Positions 5,852 to 12,622 of a stretch of 12,622 bases of DNA are shown here, piece after piece. Positions within the stretch are counted from its first letter, which is position 1; each line of letters starts with the position of its first letter. Source of the stretch: Acidocella sp. (GTDB lineage Bacteria > Pseudomonadota > Alphaproteobacteria > Acetobacterales > Acetobacteraceae); NCBI GenBank assembly GCA_029077775.1, contig JAQNCU010000043.1, positions 1-12,622 of the forward strand, read 5' to 3'. The translations under genes and the position numbers were made by a program. The notes beneath the pieces are model-generated. The model did not search any database and was not told the origin of the DNA. It was given only the letters and a program-made list of their open reading frames with translations.

Positions 5852-7276
5852 ATGTTGCTGACCACTGAGGCGTTCAAACAGAATGCAACCGGCGCCATGG
5901 CGGATGCTGGCCTGCAAAAAGCCCTGGCGCGCGCCAAGCCGCAATTTGCCAAAAAACGGCAGGCAGCAATGGATAAACTGCCCGAGTTCGAGGCGCTGCG
6001 CGAGACCGCGAAAAATATCAAAAACCACACCATCGCCAATCTGGATTTTTACCTGGAGACCTATGCGGCGGCGGTCGAGGCCTCGGGTGGGCATGTGCAT
6101 TGGTGCGCGACGGCAGATGACGCGCGCCAGGCGGTATTAAAAATATGCCGCGATGCCGGGGCAAAAACGGTGACCAAGGGTAAATCCATGGTCACCGAGG
6201 AAATCCATTTGAATGATTACCTGGAAGCCAATGGGGTCACCCCGGTGGAGACCGATCTCGGCGAATATATCCTCCAGCTTCGTCGAGAGCCACCGAGCCA
6301 TATCATCGGCCCGGCCTTTCACCTCAACCGCGAGGATTGGGAGGATACGTTCCGCAAGGTGCATACCGACTTGCCAGCCGACCGCGTGTTCCGGGAACGC
6401 CGGGACATTCTGACCGAGGCGCGGGGCAAATTGCGCCAGCAATTCCTGGCGGCGGATGTCGGCATCACGGGCGCGAATTTTCTGGTCGCGGAGACCGGGT
6501 CCTCGGTGATCGTGACCAATGAGGGCAATGGAGACCTCACACAAACCTTGCCCCGCGTGCATGTGGTGGTCACCGGTATCGAAAAAATTGTGCCTACGAT
6601 CGAGGACACGCTGGCACTTTTGCGGGTTCTCGCACGGTCGGCAACCGGGCAGGATATGTCCGTCTACACCACGTTTTCCACAGGCGGGCGACGGGCGGGC
6701 GACCCTGACGGGCCGCAGGAATACCACGTCGTGTTGCTGGATAACGGGCGCTCGGGCATGGTCGGCACGCCTTTCCAGGATATGCTCCGCTGCATTCGCT
6801 GTGCCGCCTGCATGAACCATTGCCCGGTTTACGGCGCGGTTGGGGGCCATGCCTATGGCTCGACCTATCCGGGGCCGATGGGGGCGGTGCTGACCCCGAT
6901 GCTGGTGGGGGTGGAGGCCGCCGGGCAATTACCAAATGCCAGCACGTTCTGTGGTAAATGCGAATCGGTTTGTCCGGTGAAAATCCCACTGCCCAACATG
7001 ATGCGCCATTGGCGTGACCGCGAGTTTGAACGGCATCTGGGCCCGCCCGCCATGCGCTACGGCCTGGTCTTTTGGGGGTTTTTCGCGCGCCGCCCGGCGC
7101 TGTACCGGCTGGGCACGCGCTTCATGGCCATGGGCCTGGGGTTTTTGGGCGCCAAGCGCGGCCGGTTTTCATATCTGGCGTTCGCCGGGGCGTGGACGAA
7201 GGCGCGGGATTTTCCGGCCCCGGAGGGGACTAGTTTTTTCGCGCAATACGCAGCCCGGCAAAAGGCGGCGCGCTGA
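5852..7276 (+). CDS. lutB: LutB, iron-sulfur subunit of L-lactate utilization complex
   Basis: A 474-residue cytosolic protein of the LutB/YkgF family. With LutA and LutC it makes up the iron-sulfur L-lactate dehydrogenase described in Bacillus, with related systems in other bacteria. The N-terminal LUD-type domain includes KTVTKGKSMVTEEIHLNDYLE (105-125), DLGEYILQL (135-143), HIIGPAFH (150-157) and GANFLVAETGSSVIVTNEGNG (207-227). Two ferredoxin-type cluster motifs follow: CIRCAACMNHCP (Cys314, 317, 320, 324) and CGKCESVCP (Cys367, 370, 374). The C-terminal end ARDFPAPEGTSFFAQY is typical. A strong AAGGAGGG (5836-5843) sits eight bases before the ATG. The stop overlaps the lutC start (TGATG). 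lutA is missing from the operon, so either it lies elsewhere or the complex differs. Confidence 0.93.
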   Translation: MLLTTEAFKQNATGAMADAGLQKALARAKPQFAKKRQAAMDKLPEFEALRETAKNIKNHTIANLDFYLETYAAAVEASGGHVHWCATADDARQAVLKICRDAGAKTVTKGKSMVTEEIHLNDYLEANGVTPVETDLGEYILQLRREPPSHIIGPAFHLNREDWEDTFRKVHTDLPADRVFRERRDILTEARGKLRQQFLAADVGITGANFLVAETGSSVIVTNEGNGDLTQTLPRVHVVVTGIEKIVPTIEDTLALLRVLARSATGQDMSVYTTFSTGGRRAGDPDGPQEYHVVLLDNGRSGMVGTPFQDMLRCIRCAACMNHCPVYGAVGGHAYGSTYPGPMGAVLTPMLVGVEAAGQLPNASTFCGKCESVCPVKIPLPNMMRHWRDREFERHLGPPAMRYGLVFWGFFARRPALYRLGTRFMAMGLGFLGAKRGRFSYLAFAGAWTKARDFPAPEGTSFFAQYAARQKAAR

Positions 7277-7941
7277 TGTCCCGGGAGATGATCATAGGCG
7301 CGGTCCAGCGCGGCTTGAAACGCGGCCCTCTGCCCGCCGACCAAAAAGCCATGCTGGCGGGCCGCATGGCCCGGCCCCCACGCCATCTCATCCCGGCGCG
7401 CGGGCAGCTTGACCATGAAGCGCGGGTCGCACTGTTCATGATGTATGTGGAGCGTGAATTCGGCACGGCGGTAAGGCTTCCGGGCCTGGCGGATGTCCCG
7501 GCGGCGGTGGCGGATTATCTCGCCCGTCAAAATCTCGCACCAGCACTGGTCGCATCGCCACACCCCGATCTCGAAACTCTCCCCTTTGCGGATACCATGC
7601 TGAATGTGCGCTTCGGCGTGTCCTCGCCGCGCGATGCCGTAAGCCTCACGCATGCATTCGCCGGGATCGCCGAGACCGGGACGCTGATGCTGCCCTCCGG
7701 CCCGACGCGCCCGACCTCCAACAATCTGCTGCCGGATAATGCGTTGGTTGTGCTGCCAGCGGCCATGATTTTTGGCTGCTATGAGGATGCTTTCGACCTG
7801 CTGCGCGCCGCCGGGGGCATGCCGCGCAATGTCATGCTGGTGACAGGCCCTTCGCGCTCGGCGGATATCGAGCAGACCCTGGAGCTTGGCGCGCATGGCC
7901 CGCGCCGTTTGCATATTATGATCATCGATGGCGAGGGCTAG
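7276..7941 (+). CDS. lutC: LutC, LUD-domain subunit of L-lactate utilization complex
   Basis: A 221-residue protein of the LutC/YkgG (LUD domain) family, the small partner of LutB. The conserved core includes HAFAGIAETGTLMLPSGPTRPTSNNLLPD (126-154) and the C-terminal signature VTGPSRSADIEQTLELGAHGPRRLHIMI (189-216). These are the best-conserved stretches of the family. The N-terminal third is more variable, as is usual. The ATG shares one base with the lutB stop (TGATG), so translation is coupled and stoichiometric production with LutB is likely. Its last 14 bases overlap the start of the Smr gene. No frameshift or lost motif is visible. Its function depends on what replaces LutA. Confidence 0.93.
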   Translation: MSREMIIGAVQRGLKRGPLPADQKAMLAGRMARPPRHLIPARGQLDHEARVALFMMYVEREFGTAVRLPGLADVPAAVADYLARQNLAPALVASPHPDLETLPFADTMLNVRFGVSSPRDAVSLTHAFAGIAETGTLMLPSGPTRPTSNNLLPDNALVVLPAAMIFGCYEDAFDLLRAAGGMPRNVMLVTGPSRSADIEQTLELGAHGPRRLHIMIIDGEG

Positions 7942-8437
7942 CGGGCTCAGCCCGGCCGATCTGAAACTCTGGGCGGCTTACAGCCAGACTCTGCCAAAGC
8001 TGATGCCCGGCAAGCAAAGGCTGCCCATCGAGCCTGAGCCGGTGACCGCGCCATCGCCACCGCCCACGCCAACCGCACCCACCAGCCGCAGGCCAAGACC
8101 AACGGGCAGCCCCGTGAGCCTCGATCTAACGCCGGTTGGCCTTGATAAATCCACGTGGAAAAAATTCTCAACCGGCAAATTCCGCGCCGCCGCGCGGCTT
8201 GATCTGCACGGTCACACTGCCGCGCAAGCCCACCGACAAGTGAACGATTTTGTCGAGCGCGCTTATGCCGGGCGGGCCCGATGCATCGAGATCATCACCG
8301 GCAAGGGGGAAATTTTGTCCCGCGAATTACCGCATTGGCTGAACGCGCCAGATTTGCGCCCGATGATTTTGGCGATCGCGCACCCCCATGCGGGCAACAC
8401 AGGCTCCGTTCGGGTCTTGCTGCGGCGGGTACGATGA
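7928..8437 (+). CDS. Smr-domain protein (putative endonuclease domain)
   Basis: A 169-residue protein. An N-terminal segment, GLSPADLKLWAAYSQTLPKLMPGK (6-29), precedes a proline-rich, probably disordered linker (about 33-65). A C-terminal Smr domain follows: LDLHGHTAAQAHRQVNDFVERAY (91-113), IEIITGKGE (120-128, with Thr where many members have His) and GNTGSVRVLLRR (157-168). Smr domains in MutS2 and stand-alone proteins can nick or cleave nucleic acids, but the role of this short alphaproteobacterial form is not settled. The ATG lies 14 bases inside lutC with no clear ribosome site, so translation is probably coupled. From recall, smr often precedes an XRE gene in alphaproteobacteria, usually behind mltA. 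Here lutC occupies that upstream position. Confidence 0.87.
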   Translation: MARASGLSPADLKLWAAYSQTLPKLMPGKQRLPIEPEPVTAPSPPPTPTAPTSRRPRPTGSPVSLDLTPVGLDKSTWKKFSTGKFRAAARLDLHGHTAAQAHRQVNDFVERAYAGRARCIEIITGKGEILSRELPHWLNAPDLRPMILAIAHPHAGNTGSVRVLLRRVR

Positions 8438-8441
8438 GGGG
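8437..8441 (+). promoter_or_regulatory. Ribosome binding site supporting a CTG start at 8448
   Basis: AGGGG (8437-8441, within TGAGGGG that begins at the Smr stop codon) lies six bases before CTG (8448-8450), where the XRE domain begins. The only upstream in-frame ATG, at 8388, has a C-run before it and no such site. Confidence 0.5.
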
Positions 8442-8447
8442 TGCGCC

Positions 8448-8849
8448 CTGACACCGTTCGGCGAAAAGCTCCGCTCCCTGCGTGCCGCGCGCGGGGTGTT
8501 GCAGCGCGACATGGCGGCGGCCCTTGAAGTGTCGGCCGCCTATCTCTCGGCGCTGGAGCATGGCAGGCGCGGCGCGCCCTCAGCCGGGCTGATCCATCAG
8601 ATTTGCGAATTTTTTGAATTGATCTGGGATGACGCGGACGAGCTGAAGGCGCTCGCCAAATTATCGCGGCCACGGCTTAAACTTCATGCCGCCGGGCTCA
8701 CCCCTGCACAGACAGCCCTGGCGAACCGAATGGCCCGGGCGCTGCGCGATCTCACCCCGGAAACAGTGGCCGCCATGCATGCCCTTCTGGATCAGGGGCT
8801 GACACCGATACAGGCACCGGCAACACGGCGCGTGAGGACCAAAAGCTAA
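8448..8849 (+). CDS. XRE-family helix-turn-helix regulator, probable CTG start
   Basis: A DNA-binding protein of 133 residues if translation starts at CTG 8448. The XRE/Cro domain spans about residues 2-68: TPFGEKLRSLRAARGVLQRDMAAALEVSAAYLSALEHGRRGAPSAGLIHQICEFF. The recognition helix falls around VSAAYLSALEHG, and the tail is basic. No in-frame ATG, GTG or TTG lies between 8388 and the domain. The alternative ATG at 8388 would overlap the Smr gene by 50 bases and add a 20-residue Cys-containing extension unlike XRE N-termini. CTG with AGGGG before it, just after the Smr stop, is therefore favoured. It is the last gene of the operon, and its stop overlaps the araC stop by four bases on the other strand. 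Its target is unknown. Confidence 0.85.
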   Translation: MTPFGEKLRSLRAARGVLQRDMAAALEVSAAYLSALEHGRRGAPSAGLIHQICEFFELIWDDADELKALAKLSRPRLKLHAAGLTPAQTALANRMARALRDLTPETVAAMHALLDQGLTPIQAPATRRVRTKS

Positions 8850-9880
8850 AGCGTAGCGCCCTGTCCATGGCTCTCTCGCCGGTAACGAGCGGGGGAGCGG
8901 CCTGTCCAGCGCAGAAAAGCGCGGCTGAAGGCGCTGAGTTCTGAATATCCCAGCAAAAACGCGATGTCGGTGAAGGGAATGCCGGGCTGGGTGACGTAAA
9001 AGACCGCCAGATCATGCCGGATATTTTGGGTAAGGGCGGAAAAATCGACCCCCTCCCCCGCAAGGCGGCGGTAAAGTCCGGCCCGGCTGAAACCCAGCGC
9101 GGCACTGATATTTTCCATGCTGACATCGCCCGCGGCCAGCCCGGCACGGATTTCGTGCGCCAGCCTGCCGATAAAATCATCCGGGCGGGCGGCGGCACTG
9201 CGGTTGCGCAGTTCCGCGTGCAAAGCCGCAAGCTTGCTGAAATCGGCCCCGGGCATAGCGGCATTGAGAGCCTGACGTCGGAACACGATGGCATTGATAG
9301 GCGCCGAAAAATACACAGGTGCGCCAAAGCATGTCCGGAAATCATTCGCTTCGGCACCGCGCAGATGTTCAAAGTGAACTTCCTCCGGGGCAAAGGACGG
9401 CCCCAGGCAGCGCGTGAAGATCCTCATGAAAATGCTAAGTGTGAGTTCCGCATCCTGCCGTCTTTCGGCAATGCGGCCATCCCGGATGCCGTATTCGAGC
9501 GCGCACAGAACATCCGTTGAGGGCTCCAGGCGAAGCCTGAGCGTGGTATGTTCCTGCATCGCCGGGAAATAGGTGCAAAGCCTGTTCAGGGCTTCTCCCA
9601 ATGTTGCCGAATTCACGATGAGCAGCCCGAGCGGTCCCATGTCTTCGAGCTGATACTGCGCGCCGAAACGCAACCCGAAGCTGCCGAGCCCGGTCTGACG
9701 GGCCGCCTGTTCAAACAAGGTGCAATAGCGGCGCAGATCCAGAAGAGCGACCGGGTCGGCCGCGGCGTCCATATTCACCTGGGCTGCACCGAACACGCGG
9801 TCGGCGTCACCGCCATATTGGCTGATAAGACGCACCACCCCCGTTGCCGCGACGGCAGATACGCGAGGCTCTGTGCGCAT
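8846..9880 (-). CDS. AraC-family transcriptional regulator (arabinose-binding-like N-terminal domain)
   Basis: A 344-residue regulator. Residues about 15-205 resemble the arabinose-binding-like sensor domain of the OruR/ArgR-type branch (for example FGLRFGAQYQLEDMGPLGLLIVNSATLGEAL, 68-98). The C-terminal end holds the two AraC helix-turn-helix units: VSMENISAALGFSRAGLYRRLAGEG (253-277) and IPFTDIAFLLGYSELSAFSRAFLRWTGRSPARYR (301-334). I chose ATG 9880 because AGGTGG (9886-9891) lies five bases upstream. A GTG at 9889 falls inside that site. The gene diverges from the amine oxidase across about 240 AT-rich bases, so it is the obvious candidate activator of amine oxidation, perhaps responding to an amine or its product. 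That link is inferred from position. At its 3' end it overlaps the XRE gene by four bases. Confidence 0.93.
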   Translation of the reverse strand: MRTEPRVSAVAATGVVRLISQYGGDADRVFGAAQVNMDAAADPVALLDLRRYCTLFEQAARQTGLGSFGLRFGAQYQLEDMGPLGLLIVNSATLGEALNRLCTYFPAMQEHTTLRLRLEPSTDVLCALEYGIRDGRIAERRQDAELTLSIFMRIFTRCLGPSFAPEEVHFEHLRGAEANDFRTCFGAPVYFSAPINAIVFRRQALNAAMPGADFSKLAALHAELRNRSAAARPDDFIGRLAHEIRAGLAAGDVSMENISAALGFSRAGLYRRLAGEGVDFSALTQNIRHDLAVFYVTQPGIPFTDIAFLLGYSELSAFSRAFLRWTGRSPARYRRESHGQGATL

Positions 9881-9885
9881 AGTGA

Positions 9886-9891
9886 CCACCT
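9886..9891 (-). promoter_or_regulatory. Ribosome binding site that fixes the AraC-regulator start
   Basis: AGGTGG on the minus strand, five bases before ATG 9880. The alternative GTG start (9887-9889) lies within this site and is therefore unlikely. Confidence 0.6.
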
Positions 9892-9988
9892 GAAAATGAC
9901 GAAGGTAAAATTAGCTTGGGTAAAGCCTGAAAACCAAATTTTTGCTTAAAAAATCGCCAAACCCAGTTTCCAAAGCGTAAAAATTACC

Positions 9989-10040
9989 GATCTTTGAAGC
10001 CAAATGTCAAGCCAGACATGCTATAAACGCATGATCTTTG
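9989..10040. repeat. Direct repeat GATCTTTG in the araC-amine oxidase gap
   Basis: GATCTTTG occurs at 9989-9996 and 10033-10040, with a 44-bp period (about four helical turns). The surrounding AT-rich stretch also holds CCAAA at 9934, 9957, 9970 and 10000, and a TATAAA box (10022-10027) with no good -35 at standard spacing. AraC-type regulators bind direct repeats beside poor promoters, so these are candidate operators. The assignment is inferred from position and repetition only. Confidence 0.3.
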
Positions 10041-10062
10041 GTTTCTACTCGTCAGATGATCT

Positions 10063-10088
10063 GTGGCACGGGCGCTTGTCGCTGCCAC
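10063..10088. promoter_or_regulatory. Inverted repeat in the amine oxidase leader
   Basis: GTGGCA (10063-10068) and TGCCAC (10083-10088) are inverted copies separated by 14 bases, 30 to 55 bases before the amine oxidase ATG. The arms could be a protein site with about two turns between centres, or a hairpin in the mRNA leader. Nothing in the sequence decides between the two. Confidence 0.3.
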
Positions 10089-10117
10089 GGCCAGGCCCAG
10101 CAGAAGGAAACTCGCCC

Positions 10118-12082
10118 ATGGACGATTTGATCCACGCCGCCCCCGCGACACCCGGCCTTTCGGCGCGCGTCAAGCCGCGCCACCCGCTCTCGCCATTGGA
10201 CGCCGGAGAAATCCGCGCCGTGATGGCGATTATCCGCGACGATGCCGCATTCGGGCCCGGGTTTTTGTTCGAGACCATCGAGTTGAAAGAGCCGACGCAT
10301 GACGCGCTGGCCGCCGTAACAGCCGGGCACGCGGTACCGCGCGAGGCGCGGGCTAATATATTCCTGGGTGACAAACCGGGGATTTGGCGGCTGACCGTGT
10401 CGTTGAGCGATCGTGTGATCACCGCCAGCGCGTTTTTGGCGACCGCCAAACCCATGATCCAGCTGGAACAGTTCCTCGCGATCGAGGGCGTGGTTCGCGC
10501 GCACCCGGATTTCATCGCCGCCTGCGCCAGGCGGTGCATCACCGATATGAGCATGGTCTGCGTAGACCCCTGGTCCGCGGGCAATTTCGGTGTGCCCGGT
10601 GAGGAAGGCGGCTATCTGTCCCACACATTCTCGTGGTTGCGGTTGCGGCGTGATGAGAATTTCTATGCCCACCCGATTGAGGGCATCAACGCGGTCGTCG
10701 ATATCAAAGCGGGTAAGGTCATCCGGGTCGATGATTATGGCGTGATGCCGATCCCGATGGCTGAATTTAATTACGAGGCACAGTTCCGCGAGAGTTTCCG
10801 CCCGAGCCTTAAGCCGCTCGACATCATCCAGCCCGAGGGGCCGAGCTTTGTGCTCGACGGCCATGCGATCACCTGGGATAACTGGTCGCTGGTGATCGGG
10901 TTCAACGCCCGCGAGGGCTTGACACTGCATGACATACGCGTTGATCACCGCCCGATTGTGAATCGCGCCTCGCTGGCTGAAATGGTGGTGCCCTACGGCA
11001 CGCCGGAAGGCGGGCATTTCCGCAAGAATGTGTTTGATATCGGCGAATATGGTCTGGGCAAGCTCACCAATTCGCTCGAACTTGGTTGCGACTGTCTCGG
11101 GCATATCGCGTATCTCGATGTCGATCTGAACACCATGACCGGCGATGTTTTCCACATCGACAAGGCGATCTGCATCCACGAGGAAGATGATGGTATTTTA
11201 TGGAAACATTGGGATTTCCGGACCGAGCGTACGGAGGTCCGGCGGGGCCGCAAGCTGGTGATCTCCTCGATCGCCACGGTCGGGAATTATGAATATGCCT
11301 CATATTGGTACTTCACGCAGGACGGCATGATCGAATTCGAGATGAAGGCCACCGGCATCATCAACACATCGGCCTGCGTGCCGGGCCAGCCCAGCAAATA
11401 CGGCACCGAGGTTGCGCCCGGTTTGCAAGGCCATATCCACCAGCACGCATTCTGCGCGCGGCTGGAGATGGCGGTGGACGGGCCAGGAAATTCCGTGGTG
11501 GAATGCAATACATTCGCCGAGGAGGATGATGCGAAAAACCCCTATGGCAATGCGTTCTATCAAACCGAGACAGTGCTCGAATCCGAGCAGGCAGCGGGGC
11601 GGCGCGCCAACCCGCAGACTCAGCGTTTTTGGAAAGTGATCAACCCTAATAAAACCAACCATACCGGTAAGCCTGTCGGGTATAAATTATATCCCGAACA
11701 TGTGCTGACATCGTATCTCAAGCCCGGTTCACCCTCAGGTATCAGGTCTGCGTTCATGACCAATCATCTATGGGTGACCAAATACGACCCGGAGGAGCGT
11801 TATCCCGGCGGCGAGTTTATGAACCATTCCACCGGCGCTGGCGGTATTACGGATTTCATCAGCCACGACAGGAAGCTCGTGAATACCGATCTTGTGGTCT
11901 GGCATGTCTTCGGGCTGCATCACCAGCCACGGACTGAGGATTTTCCTGTGCAGCCCTGCATCAAAGCAGGCTTTAAATTGATGCCCAGCGGGTTTTTTGA
12001 TCAGAATCCTGGCATCGATCTGGCTCCTGGCGTTAACAAAGCCAGCAAGCTTGCGGGTTCATCGTCCTGTTGCGCGGGGTGA
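10118..12082 (+). CDS. Copper-containing primary amine oxidase (topaquinone)
   Basis: A 654-residue enzyme that oxidises a primary amine to an aldehyde, ammonia and hydrogen peroxide, using copper and a self-made topaquinone cofactor. The topaquinone precursor is Tyr391 in TVGNYEY. The probable catalytic base is Asp307 in NVFDIGEYG. The copper ligands are His441 and His443 (GHIHQHAF) and His602 (HHQPRTEDFPVQP). The CDC pair and KAIC (Cys326, Cys352) have the usual disulfide spacing. There is no signal peptide, so it is probably cytosolic like the Arthrobacter enzyme. ATG 10118 is preferred (AAGGAAA at 10104-10110), because the frame open to 10004 crosses the leader repeats. The residue two before Asp307, the usual Tyr/Phe gate, appears to be Val305. 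The C-terminus ends in CCAG. A permease follows 124 bases on, and an AraC regulator diverges upstream. Confidence 0.95.
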   Translation: MDDLIHAAPATPGLSARVKPRHPLSPLDAGEIRAVMAIIRDDAAFGPGFLFETIELKEPTHDALAAVTAGHAVPREARANIFLGDKPGIWRLTVSLSDRVITASAFLATAKPMIQLEQFLAIEGVVRAHPDFIAACARRCITDMSMVCVDPWSAGNFGVPGEEGGYLSHTFSWLRLRRDENFYAHPIEGINAVVDIKAGKVIRVDDYGVMPIPMAEFNYEAQFRESFRPSLKPLDIIQPEGPSFVLDGHAITWDNWSLVIGFNAREGLTLHDIRVDHRPIVNRASLAEMVVPYGTPEGGHFRKNVFDIGEYGLGKLTNSLELGCDCLGHIAYLDVDLNTMTGDVFHIDKAICIHEEDDGILWKHWDFRTERTEVRRGRKLVISSIATVGNYEYASYWYFTQDGMIEFEMKATGIINTSACVPGQPSKYGTEVAPGLQGHIHQHAFCARLEMAVDGPGNSVVECNTFAEEDDAKNPYGNAFYQTETVLESEQAAGRRANPQTQRFWKVINPNKTNHTGKPVGYKLYPEHVLTSYLKPGSPSGIRSAFMTNHLWVTKYDPEERYPGGEFMNHSTGAGGITDFISHDRKLVNTDLVVWHVFGLHHQPRTEDFPVQPCIKAGFKLMPSGFFDQNPGIDLAPGVNKASKLAGSSSCCAG

Positions 12083-12206
12083 TGCGCGCGGCATAGATTT
12101 TGCATAAATTCACACAGCGGTTTCGCGTGGTGACCGTTTTACGCAGGTTTCGTTTCAACCACGTCCCCGACGCCGACTTCACAACCAAGCCTGGAGATAT
12201 CACAGC

Positions 12207-12622
12207 ATGAGCGCCGCGACGGACGTCAACACGCAATCACAACTCAAACACGGGGCGCTCAGCCTCCCCGAGACGATCGGACAGTCTATCGCCAATATCG
12301 CGCCGACACTGACCCCGGCGCTGAACATCAGCGTGGTCGCTGGCCTGGCTGGTGTTGGCTCCTGGCTTGCCTACCTCATCGCCACGCTGGCTTGCGTGTT
12401 CGTGGGTGCGAGCATCGCCACTTTGGCCAAGCGCCATCCTGAGGCGGGGTCCTACTTCGTGTATATCGGCCGCAATTTTGGGCCGATGACGGGTGCTCTG
12501 GCGGGTTGGTCGATGATCCTTGCCTATATCACCACAGCGGTTGCCGTGGTGTTCGGCTTTCCGCTGTTTCTCGGGAATTTTCTCGCGGTTTTCCACATCA
12601 CTCTGTCGACCACGCTGCTCAC
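12207..12622 (+). CDS. APC-superfamily amino acid/amine permease, N-terminal part
   Basis: The gene starts at ATG 12207 with GGAG (12193-12196) upstream and runs off the window after 138 codons. The translation begins MSAATDVNTQSQLKHGALSL. It continues with a first membrane segment around SIANIAPTLTPALNISVVAG, a second around SWLAYLIATLACVFVGASIATLA, the family motif KRHPEAGSYFVYIGRNFGPMTGALAGW, and further hydrophobic stretches. This is the usual start of amino acid-polyamine-organocation transporters in the inner membrane. Following a cytosolic amine oxidase on the same strand, it is probably the importer of that enzyme's amine substrate. Substrate identity cannot be read from this portion. 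The 124-base gap may hold its own promoter. CGTGGT/ACCACG arms (12126-12163) are present there but are a weak structure. Confidence 0.9.
   Translation, partial: MSAATDVNTQSQLKHGALSLPETIGQSIANIAPTLTPALNISVVAGLAGVGSWLAYLIATLACVFVGASIATLAKRHPEAGSYFVYIGRNFGPMTGALAGWSMILAYITTAVAVVFGFPLFLGNFLAVFHITLSTTLL

Noticed and set aside
9994..10027. TTGAAG and TATAAA as a sigma-70 promoter for the amine oxidase
   Set aside because: The spacing is 22 bases, too long for a standard promoter. It is mentioned only as a poor, possibly activator-dependent element.
10064..10079. TGGCACGGGCG..TTG resembling a sigma-54 promoter
   Set aside because: The -24 part matches, but the -12 GC is missing and the spacing is off by one. 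An AraC regulator also does not work with sigma-54.
10052..11179. Long minus-strand open frame (375 residues) opposite the amine oxidase
   Set aside because: It lies wholly antisense to a gene with all catalytic motifs. Its composition is typical of a shadow frame in GC-rich DNA and no family is recognisable.
12237..12596. 119-residue minus-strand frame at the window end
   Set aside because: It is antisense to the permease, whose membrane segments and APC motif are clear on the plus strand.
1..12622. CRISPR arrays, insertion sequences, tRNA genes, phage or defence genes
   Set aside because: I found no regularly spaced repeats, terminal inverted repeats with transposase, tRNA-like cloverleafs or known defence motifs.

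Overview
The window reads as a piece of an alphaproteobacterial chromosome. It is GC-rich and densely packed with ordinary bacterial genes. Several genes are typical of alphaproteobacteria: trcR (DUF1013), a DUF1192 protein divergent from it, two small DUF465/YdcH proteins beside purEK, and an smr-xre pair. The protein style suggests Rhodospirillales/Acetobacteraceae, but that is an impression and no marker here settles it. There are no tRNA, rRNA, CRISPR, IS or phage genes. No gap without a gene exceeds 300 bases. The longest are about 4769-5014, 9881-10117 and 3445-3652, and each holds possible regulatory structure.

Layout. (1) 1-1630: the last residues of an OmpR-type response regulator, then its HAMP-containing sensor histidine kinase. 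(2) 1644-3444, minus strand: a tightly coupled operon DUF465-purE-purK with 4-base start/stop overlaps, giving two steps of de novo purine synthesis. (3) 3445-3817: a divergent control region with paired repeats and a terminator-like hairpin, then a second 54-residue DUF465 gene. (4) 3863-4768: trcR (minus) and a DUF1192 gene (plus), divergently transcribed. (5) 4769-8849, plus strand: a structured leader (two hairpins and a 19-bp perfect palindrome), then a likely operon of a transglutaminase-like protease (TTG start), lutB, lutC, an Smr-domain protein and an XRE regulator that seems to start at CTG. No lutA is present. (6) 8846-9880, minus: an AraC-family regulator. (7) 10118-12622, plus: a copper/topaquinone amine oxidase and the start of an APC-family permease.

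How the genes may work together. The last block looks like an amine-use cassette: a permease imports an amine, a cytosolic copper amine oxidase deaminates it, and the divergent AraC protein is the obvious candidate regulator. LutB and LutC are two of the three subunits of the iron-sulfur L-lactate oxidation complex. The third subunit must lie elsewhere, or the pair does something else.

I looked for a new system and do not see a convincing one. The most notable points are lutBC without lutA behind a transglutaminase, the palindromic leader of that operon, a probable CTG start, and an amine oxidase whose substrate-gate position appears to be Val.
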